Part shown: piece by piece, positions 8,577-14,765 of the stretch
Numbering within the stretch: position 1 is the first letter of the stretch
Layout of the letters: each line of letters opens with the position of its first letter
Origin: Phoronis ovalis
Lineage: Eukaryota > Phoronida > Phoronidae
Reading direction: 5' to 3'
DNA length: 14,765 nucleotides
NCBI GenBank assembly: GCA_028565635.1
Contig: JAOXYB010030665.1
Location: 1-14,765, forward strand
Notes under the pieces: model-generated
What the model was told of the DNA's origin: nothing
The model's database searches: none
The model's input: the letters and a program-made list of their open reading frames with translations, nothing else
Translations under genes and position numbers: made by a program

Positions 8577-9081
8577 ATCGGACTTGGGGAATGTACTAAA
8601 GGAAATATATTTTTAGGTGTATTCGAATCAACTGGAGAATTTAGATATTGCAAACAATCGATAGGAAGGATTGAGGCGAGAGGAATTTGTATTGGAAAAG
8701 AAGACAGCTATAGAATAGATAAAACTTCTACACCACAAGAAGTTGATGGTACATTTGAAGATTATATGATTTGCAAGGGCAGCACCCAAATTCAAAACCA
8801 TACGATAGATTTAATGTCAGATAAATGGATTTTAGACCATGCAACTAAATATCTGGACTATAATCTTGTTTACTGGAGTTAGATCAAATAAATCATGGGA
8901 CAAGGCTGCACGAAAATTTGGCTGGGCACAGTTCAAAGATATCCAAAGATGTTCTGATAAAGAAAACTTTCCGGGCAACTTTAAAAAAAAGTATGTATTA
9001 AAACATGTCAATGAAATTACATGCAAGTGGATGGGAAATCTTATGGTGTACTTATGCCAATGTGCTCATATTAGACCACAG
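8577..9081 (+). pseudogene. Exon E: largest exon, broken by one frameshift
   Basis: The acceptor TTTTATTTTGCAG ends at 8576. Frame 1 reads IGLGECTKGNIFLGVFESTG, EFRYCKQSIGRIEARGICIG, KEDSYRIDKTSTPQEVDGTF and on to KWILDHATKYLDYNLVYWS, with a stop at 8880-8882. A second frame takes over near 8840-8890: FTGVRSNKSWDKAARKFGWA, QFKDIQRCSDKENFPGNFKK, KYVLKHVNEITCKWMGNLMV, YLCQCAHIRPQ, ending in phase 0 at donor CAG/GTTAGC (9082). A one-base indel near 8875 would join them, so this is either a pseudogene or a sequence error. Composition looks like a folded domain (Trp, Cys, mixed charge). I do not recognise the family. The second half has a degraded copy at 12675-12823. Confidence 0.6.
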
Positions 9082-9209
9082 GTTAGCTGATTTTTTGTAG
9101 CTTTTTTCTACATTTTTTGGTACCCCTAATGGCGGTTTTTTCAAAACGGATGAAATGACACTTTTTTTTAATCATGTGAGTATGAATCTGCATTTAAACC
9201 CAGTTTCAT

Positions 9210-9566
9210 CTAGAAATAATCAGTGCCATGTGTGGACTGGCAGACTAAAGTGGTTTGCCCCCAGCTGTCATATGGCCATATGGATATTAGACTCCCTGGG
9301 GCAAGAAGATGGAATAGGAAGGCAGTGCACCAGCTGGCCTTCCTAATTACAATCCCAAGAGCAGACATTACTTCCGCATTTGACGAACCGAGGGCTCGAA
9401 GACTGGTGTTCTCACGTATGTTACAATTCTTTGTGCATTCCACCAGAGCACGTACATCAGCCTCTAGCCCCAGAGTTTTAATAATAATAGGCAAGTTTGC
9501 CGCAGTAAGAACGTGTGCAGTGGCCACGGTGATCTTCTCCCAGCTGCCTCCTTGAATTGAAGGTAA
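9210..9566. other. GC-richer island open on both strands, strand undecided
   Basis: CpG dinucleotides and GC content rise clearly above the flanks. On the minus strand a frame from an acceptor-like TTGGTAG (exon from 9566) reads LPSIQGGSWEKITVATAHVL, TAANLPIIIKTLGLEADVRA, LVECTKNCNIRENTSLRALG and on to a stop near 9210. On the plus strand 9223-9555 reads LAFLITIPRADITSAFDEPR, then ARRLVFSRMLQFFVHSTRAR and on to a stop. Neither resembles a family I know. The minus-strand reading shares orientation with the transposase relic beyond it. A perfect palindrome CATATGGCCATATG lies near 9270. Confidence 0.3.
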
Positions 9567-9634
9567 CTACCAACATAATATGTCTGATTTTGTTCAGTAA
9601 TTATGACAAATCGGTTTTAATTTTTTGTATTCAG

Positions 9635-9732
9635 GTCTTGCGTGTGCGATTGGAGCAAATTTCCTCCTGGAAATGACTGGAACGCTGGATCCTCCACTGT
9701 TACCTGTACTGTGAAGAACATTGAGCTGCCTG
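9635..9732 (+). CDS. Weak candidate exon with Cys/Trp-rich reading
   Basis: TTTTTTGTATTCAG precedes it and CTG/GTTGGT follows. The open frame reads SCVCDWSKFPPGNDWNAGSS then TVTCTVKNIELP, like a secreted or extracellular fragment in composition. The flanking phases are not symmetric and no partner exon was identified. The minus strand is also open for part of the stretch. This may be chance. Confidence 0.2.
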
Positions 9733-9950
9733 GTTGGTTAGTTTTGTTTGCTTGCTTTTTTGCTATTTAAGGGCTATCGATTGATTGCTTGCTTTCTGTA
9801 TACTACAGTAATATTCCAGGGCATTTCATTTCTAGATAAAATCAACAAAACTCTTACATATATTTTGAGAATGATTATAGATAATTGTGTTAGTAATTTA
9901 CATAAAACTCAGAAACTTTACTATACTAAAGATTTTGTTTCACATGTGAA

Positions 9951-11758
9951 TCAATATGGTGCTGCAGAAGTACTAGGCTTGCTGAAAGCATGCTCATCTC
10001 TTCTTGGAACTTTTGGTAATTTTACATTTCGCACACAATCTAATTGTCTTTTTCAATATTCTGACTGCTTTTTGGCCTCAAAATAGTCCTGTGCACGTTG
10101 TCTTTTCAAATCAAGCTGTCTCCTGCGTACTACAGGTCGTTTCGCATAACCATTTCATTGTTGTATATTTCCTATTTCAGCTGTGACTCTAGAGCCTTTT
10201 AGTACCTGGAGGTACTCCAAACATTTGTGATCGCTGAATTTCCAATGCCACAGTTTACATGGTAGATGGCTGCGTGCACCCTGGATTCTGCATTTTTAGG
10301 CGTGTTAACATTTGTCGGTAAGTTCGCATGTATAGCTCTGTTTATGCCTCATTTTTGTTGGTAGTAATGTGAAATCTGGTTTCGAGTATAGCATCACGGG
10401 AAAGTCGCATACTGAGTATCTCCTCCAGCAGCATTTTGTCATTTCTACTCATTCTAATTTCCCACGAGCAATACCTGCAGGTGCTAAATTAATCAAAAAT
10501 CCCACCACGATTTGTGTTTTCCACCTGTACAGGCTACGGGTTTATAGTCACCACTATAACATTTAATTACTCTAATTTTAGGGAGTTTTTGAAATAATCT
10601 TATGGAAGTTACCATTGTGTAAGCGAAATAGTTTCTTTGTTATCCAAGAACATCCGACTTCACATCTCGACTACATGCAGTCGACTACTTCCCATCACCC
10701 ATTAGTTGTCGCATATTTTACAAGTATATTATATAATCCAAATTCATTGCCAATCTCATCACCAATAGTTTTTTCACTTCATGCTTCATTCAGCTTTACG
10801 TTTGCTGTACATCCTGTATGTCCATTGGGGATGTAGCTGGTAATCCACGACCTCAGAGCCATGCTCCAAGGGCACAAAGTTCATTTTGAGCAAACAAGCC
10901 CACAATCTGTTGTCTGTTAGTGTTTTCTCTGCCAAGCCTATGCACAGAGAGGAGTTTTGTCCATATTTTGTTTTGCTGCCTATTTTTACAGTATTATAGA
11001 TTGCATCCATTGCAATATTCAGCTTTTTGAATTCAGTTCCTTGAATATTTATAGGCTCTGCAGCTTCAGTTAATTCATTAACTTTGTCCCTCATGTCCTG
11101 CTTATTTAATGATATCAATTTTTTACCCACAGCAACTTCTTGCTTTTGCATTCCAGTTGGGGAAGGTGGTGGAAGTCCTTTTGTTCTTGCATCAACTTCT
11201 TTATATAATTTGCACTTCTCGGATATAAATTAGCAGTTTTTGCATTTTGAGCTTTGCTTCATGGCAAAGCCTATGATTTTTTCATTATCTATTTCAAATT
11301 CAATGTTTTCACATTCCATAAGTGTGTTGTTTTTCGATTGCATTATTGTACATATCAGTAACTAATGTATTGTCTAATAATCTGTTGCCTTCATAAATGG
11401 CGCAATCATTTTCTGCCACTTGACAAGCATTTACCTTCGTCTCTTCATTTGTTTGAGACCTTAACAAAATTGGTGGCAGTGGGTTGTAGTCTGTATCATA
11501 CTGGTAAGTTTCCTGCTTGGAATGGGCCCGTTTTGTCTGCCGCTGGAACTGTTGGACCATTTTTCTTTCGATATCAGGGACTTGCTTTAATTCTCTGTAT
11601 CTGCCATATTTATTTCCAACACCTGCATGCCGTGTTCGATATTGTGTACCCTTTTTTGACTTGTCCCCGTGTATGATGCTTCTTGTATGGAATGTATAAG
11701 TTGTACTTATTGCAATACTATCATTTATCTTTATAGACAAAAACAGATGTCCTGGCAT
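9951..11758 (-). pseudogene. Mutator-like transposase pseudogene, nearly full length
   Basis: The relic reads from ~11758 down to a stop at 9951-9953, about 600 codons, near the usual length of this invertebrate family as I recall it. Blocks in order: N-terminal frame 11758-11309 (GTQYRTRHAGVGNKYGRYRE); a frameshift near 11335; a Cys pair and region KQSSKCKNC-stop-FISEKCKLYKEV with TAA at 11230-11232; GLPPPSPTGMQKQ; LISLNKQDM; LNIAMDAIYNTVKIGSKTKY; LCIGLAEKTLTDNRLWACLL. A frameshift near 10880 is followed by LCALGAWL-stop-GRG, another shift, PNGHTGCTANVKLNEA with a stop at 10779-10781, DEIGNEFG, then LVKYATTNG-stop. CTGGKHKSWW follows, then (10452-10345) ETRFHITTNKNEA, NRAIHANLPTNVNTPKNAES, RVHAAIYHVNCGIGNSAI, MFGVPPGTKRL and YAKRPVVRRRQLDLKRQRAQ. 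At least five frame changes and several stops make it inactive. The block that normally carries acidic Asp residues reads TTNG-stop. Terminal inverted repeats were not found. Family assignment rests on remembered motifs. Confidence 0.8.
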
Positions 11759-12674
11759 ATACAGACATTGTCCCTATATGACATTACCGTAAAATGCATC
11801 AACTTTCCCATAATGAGCATAGGTGTTGATTGAAGTGACTTGTATGTGTATCATAAGCTATCTGCCAAATGTACAATCACCAGGTGCCAGTGATAAGGGG
11901 ATTGAACTCTAAAGATTTAAACCCAAAGATAGAAACCATTAACATGCATTATGTAACTTTTTGGAAGGATCATTGTCATCTCCATGACGACGACTTATTT
12001 TAACCTTTACAGTGAGTGAAATATTGAGTGGACATTGGTTTTTGCCAAGTTTGCTGATTTTTGATGCCATCCTTTAAGTAATTAATTAAAAATATGTGCT
12101 ATTGCATAACAATTGTTTTGCTTTCTATTTCTTGTAGGAAGAAGACTATATTTATCATAAACCTAGGGCTATGTTTGAATAGTGCTGTTTTACTGGATAT
12201 TTATGCAGCTAAAGTGATGGCAATTTTCAGGTATTTACAGAGGGAATGTTGTTTGGGTGTCTTTCTTTTTTTCTTTCTTCTTCAGTACAACAGTAATTCT
12301 CATGATTTTTTTCTCAGGTGCTATACTCGAGATATAATAAAGTGTAGTGTAGTATAAGTTTTTTACAGTCAATTGTAAAAAACATGTCTCATTAGGCCTT
12401 AAGTACACCATTGCACATTTCAAATGTTTACACTACATACGAATATAGTTCCGCGTATTAATCAATGATATTTTCCTCTTTTCTCCTGTAGTATTGACAT
12501 ACAAATTTGGATTTATTTGAAGGACAATGAATGGTCTTTATTTACATATTATCAAATCTTAGATTAGTGCAATGCATTTTTATTGCTAGTGTCACTTTTA
12601 TGGGACTACATTTCCTTGGATTAGGTGTGTAACAGGGCATAAGGTAGAATGACGTCAGTTTTTCTCCAAATCAG
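11759..12674. other. Mostly non-coding flank of the transposase relic
   Basis: This should hold the 5' end of the transposon, but I see no clear terminal inverted repeat. One weak open block at 12138-12230 (acceptor TATTTCTTGTAG, donor TTTTCAG/GTATTT) reads KKTIFIINLGLCLNSAVLLD then IYAAKVMAIF; it is hydrophobic and without family resemblance. The rest is AT-rich with pyrimidine runs. Confidence 0.3.
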
Positions 12675-12823
12675 TATGGACAAGGCTGCACGAAAATTTG
12701 GCTGATAAAGATGTTCTGATAAAGAAAACTTTCCGGGAAATTTTGATTAAAAAATTATGTATTAAAACGTATCATTGAAATTACATGCAAGTGGATGGGA
12801 AATCTTATGGTGTATTTATGCCA
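12675..12823 (+). pseudogene. Degraded second copy of the 3' half of exon E
   Basis: The block matches 8894-9060 closely: GGACAAGGCTGCACGAAAAT, GATGTTCTGATAAAGAAAAC, TTTCCGGG and ACATGCAAGTGGATGGGAAA are retained. About 18 bp (GGCACAGTTCAAAGATATCC region) are missing after TTTGGCTG. Further small changes follow, for example AATTTTGATTAAAAAATT for CAACTTTAAAAAAAAGTA. The reading frame is destroyed. Orientation is the same as exon E. The transposase relic lies between the two copies. Confidence 0.85.
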
Positions 12824-13379
12824 AACAATTACAAACTAGTAGACCAACAATTATCTACCAACCATGAAATTAAGCATGAATACAAATCAACTTTACCGAC
12901 TGCACATGAAAGAGGATCATAACTTAAGTACAAATTCATTAGTTTTTCACTTGTCTTCCAAGTAATCTCAAGTAGTATTCAGTACTTTTTTCAGTACAAA
13001 AATGGGCATTTTAAGTAGTTTTGGGGGTACCTAGTGTGTAGTTTATTATTAAACTTTTATTACAATTATTCGCGGTATTTACAATTTGGCCAGAAAAAAA
13101 TCTTAAAAATGTACTTAGCATGAATTTAGACATGTAATTTTCCTGTATGATATTCCTTATGACTTTTCTGAGGTATCATTAAACAATTACAATTCAGGCA
13201 TTTCACAAACAGGTCTAATGATTTCTGTCCATTTGTTAAACTGGGAAAACAACTAGCAATTCAGAATGTTTTGGTTATGTAGCTCTTTCCAGTTTCATAC
13301 AAAGTGCTAGTACTGGTTTAATTGCTCATTTAACATGTCTTATAATTAAGATTCTGTCACTTATAACAAATAATCACAG
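12824..13379. other. Non-coding AT-rich stretch
   Basis: No open block with splice ends was found. TTTTTCAGTACAAAAATGGG near 12988 and GGGGGTACCT near 13024 loosely echo, in inverse orientation, GGTACCCCTAATGG near 9119. The match is too weak to call a terminal repeat. Confidence 0.3.
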
Positions 13380-13501
13380 AGAAATGCAGGACAGATTAAT
13401 AATGTAGTCAAAAAGATCAAGAATTATGTTGAAGTATTGAATGGAATGTTAAAGGAAACTGTTACTTTTGAAACCTGTATTCGACTTTGCCATGCTCTCA
13501 G
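13380..13501 (+). CDS. Candidate exon encoding a helical segment
   Basis: The acceptor ACAAATAATCACAG ends at 13379 and the donor is CAG/GTAAAA. One frame is open throughout: RNAGQINNVVKKIKNYVEVL then NGMLKETVTFETCIRLCHAL. Periodic Ile/Val/Leu suggests an amphipathic helix. It ends with two leftover bases, which does not match the phase-0 reading of the block at 13877, so either an exon is missed in 13502-13876 or the frame is broken. It may belong to the same gene as exons A-E. The 375-bp stretch between the two blocks shows nothing else. Confidence 0.45.
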
Positions 13502-13876
13502 GTAAAACATACTTTTCCACTATATATTGCATGAGTTATCTATGTTCAAGTTCAAGTCTTTGTTCTGAACATGAAAAGATATAGTCTTCAAGTTTGTTAA
13601 GCCGCTGCTTAATTGCTTGCTTTGTGCCTCTTCTTGTCTTATACAAGGTTAGGATAAACCTTCTACTAATATGTAAGTTTATAGTCATATTAAAAAAAGA
13701 CTAATGTATGATTTTTTTTAAATGATTTAGATTGATGTTTTTGGTGTTGTAGTGTATCATATACTTAAAAATGTTTATTGCACTTAAATGATCCTGAGTG
13801 CAGAATCATGCATTAAAAGGTAAGAAAGAATGTAGATCGCCTTACTTTTGTCAATTTTGAAAAATAATTTTTTCAG

Positions 13877-14299
13877 GACATGCAATTCCTTGTAGCTTTT
13901 CCAAAGCAGGCAATAGAATTATTATCACTAAAGGAACGTGCTGAGGAAGAAGGACAGCTTTGTAGGGAGGAAATTTGATAAATAATCTTCATAAATACAA
14001 GCAGGTTCTAGAAAGGCTGCAAGAAAACTCAAGAGAGGATTCCCAAAATGGAAGAGGAAAGTTAGCAGTTCTAACAAATCAAGTTAATTGCTTTGAAAGA
14101 AGACTTGCGCTAGTGAAGCAAATTTTCAATAGATATGAGGAAACAGTTATTAGATACGGATTTAGATATTGATGAGTTAGTAAAATGTTATTAAGGACAA
14201 AATCTTTGTCGAGAAACTGATGATTCTGCCGACGCAAATATCACAAATGACACTGACAGTGCTTATGAAAGCATGGGATATTGTTTTACTTTGTTCTAA
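13877..14299 (+). pseudogene. Coiled-coil-like terminal exon with frameshifts
   Basis: The acceptor TTTTTTCAG ends at 13876. Frame 1 reads DMQFLVAFPKQAIELLSLKE, then RAEEEGQLCREEI and a stop at 13975 onward. A shifted frame continues LINNLHKYKQVLERLQENSR, EDSQNGRGKLAVLTNQVNCF and ERRLALVKQIFNRYEETV. A third continues LLDTDLDIDELVKCY, a stop, then GQNLCRETDDSADANITNDT and DSAYESMGYCFTLF, with a stop near 14299. The frames read in order across adjacent segments, with no gap between them, which argues for one coding exon broken by indels. It is charged and heptad-like, consistent with a coiled coil, and its tail is acidic. The family is not recognised. Confidence 0.5.
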
Positions 14300-14593
14300 A
14301 AAATTGCAATTAGTTGACTAAAAAGCTGCAATTAGTGCAACCACTGGAACTGTGATATGTGGTAAAATTGTAGCAATATATAATTGTCGAGGAAGCGACA
14401 TCAGTCAGCAAGAAAGGAGGCTGGGCATGCCACAAAAAAGTTGTGATTGATGCGTATCTCATTATATGAAGAAACACAATGTTGAGATATCAGTTTGCTG
14501 TTGGGAATTATGGGACTGTCAGTGTACCAAAAAAAGACCGTACAAAAACTGATATACAAAGAGTACCTGGGGCTACCCTAATGAAAATTGAAA
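14300..14593. other. Non-coding stretch between the last exon and the GC-rich array
   Basis: It contains two nearby GCAATTAG elements (near 14306 and 14331) and nothing else I can support. The 72-codon ORF 14479-14697 runs into the GC-rich array and owes its length to that repeat. Confidence 0.35.
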
Positions 14594-14761
14594 GCGGGAT
14601 CCCGGCGGGATCAGGCGGGATCCCGCCGGGATCCCGGTGGGATGGCAAAATCCGGGATTTTGTCATCCCGCCGGGATCCCGGTCCAACATTTTTTGATAT
14701 CCCGGTTATGGACCGGGATCCCGGTGGGACAGACCGGGATCCCGGTGAAGTGGGATCCCGG
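14594..14761. repeat. GC-rich array of self-complementary GGGATCCCGG cores
   Basis: Cores lie at 14596, 14617 (one mismatch), 14628, 14673, 14715, 14736 and 14752, each containing GGATCC. Linkers are variable (GCGGGATCAGGC, TGGGATGGCAAAA, TGGGACAGA, TGAAGTG). The array continues to near the window edge and probably beyond. It contrasts strongly with the AT-rich surroundings. It could be a satellite, a transposon end or an expanding palindromic minisatellite. Confidence 0.9.
14626..14682. repeat. 57-bp near-perfect inverted repeat (26-bp arms, CCGGG loop)
   Basis: The left arm at 14626-14651 is CCGGGATCCCGG followed by TGGGATGGCAAAAT. The right arm at 14657-14682 is ATTTTGTCATCCCG followed by CCGGGATCCCGG, its reverse complement with two mismatches. 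The loop CCGGG is at 14652-14656. The structure can form a stable hairpin or cruciform in DNA or RNA. Confidence 0.9.
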
Positions 14762-14765
14762 TCTA

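Noticed and set aside
9748-10836. Plus-strand ORFs at 9748-10086, 10004-10186, 10369-10566 and 10615-10836
   Set aside because: They lie antisense to recognisable transposase blocks, end without family resemblance and are treated as shadows.
10786-11151. Minus-strand 121-residue ORF as an independent gene
   Set aside because: The frame extends upstream without a break to the stop at 11230, and homologous blocks continue downstream in other frames; it is a middle piece of the same transposase.
11309-11758. Minus-strand ORF as an independent 149-residue gene
   Set aside because: It is the N-terminal segment of the transposase relic; the reading continues in another frame below 11335.
12094-12423. 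ORFs on both strands at 12094-12357 and 12235-12423
   Set aside because: They are low-complexity hydrophobic or Lys-rich translations of AT-rich, pyrimidine-run DNA; only a weak exon-like block (12138-12230) is mentioned.
9119-13034. GGTACCCC near 9119 and GGGGGTACC near 13024 as terminal inverted repeats of the transposon
   Set aside because: The matched length is too short, and alignment fails outside the KpnI-like core; the flanks do not show a target-site duplication I could see.
14479-14697. ORFs on both strands overlapping the GC-rich array
   Set aside because: Their Gly/Pro/Ser/Arg/Asp composition (IPPGSR, RDPGG) is simply the translated palindromic repeat.
1-14765. tRNA genes, CRISPR arrays, prokaryotic promoters or ribosome-binding sites
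   Set aside because: No B-box with cloverleaf, no regularly spaced repeat-spacer pattern and no compact operon layout; the splice-site pattern points to a eukaryote.

Overview
The window reads as eukaryotic nuclear DNA, most likely from an invertebrate animal. It is AT-rich, has no long intact ORFs, and its short open blocks are bounded by pyrimidine tract-AG acceptors and GT donors. The one confidently assignable coding relic belongs to a Mutator-like transposase family that I know mainly from invertebrate genomes. The species cannot be named from sequence alone. No rRNA, tRNA, CRISPR array or prokaryotic operon was seen.

Layout. Bases 37-292 are an AT-rich minisatellite. Bases ~530-6330 are a graveyard of diverged copies (called A to E here) of one multi-exon coding cassette on the + strand, interspersed with another ~150-bp dispersed repeat (1415-1564 and 3350-3503) and two extra candidate exons (2942-3020, 3607-3810). 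Copies C and E retain the same intron and share the same internal stop codon, so they arose by DNA-level duplication of an already broken copy. The cassette family is not one I recognise.

Bases 6938-9081 hold the best gene-like structure: a + strand run of exons with good splice sites. The first three (A/B/C) are tandem exon duplications encoding basic and Ser/acidic patches. Two short linking and core exons follow, then a larger exon broken by one frameshift. A degraded second copy of the end of that exon lies at 12675-12823. Between the two copies sit a GC-richer stretch open on both strands (9210-9566) and, on the minus strand, a nearly full-length but heavily broken Mutator-like transposase pseudogene (about 11758 down to 9951). 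Bases 13380-14300 hold two more + strand exons encoding a helical, charged, probably coiled-coil segment, again with frameshifts. They may be the 3' end of the 6938-9081 gene, with the transposon lying antisense in an intron, but this is inference.

The last ~170 bases (14594-14761) are a GC-rich array of the self-complementary core GGGATCCCGG. It contains a 57-bp near-perfect inverted repeat (26-bp arms, 5-bp loop) and differs sharply in composition from everything else.

Overall, the window is a repeat-rich, partly pseudogenised region. The items most worth follow-up are the unrecognised exon-cassette family, the tandem exon-duplication gene and the terminal palindromic array.
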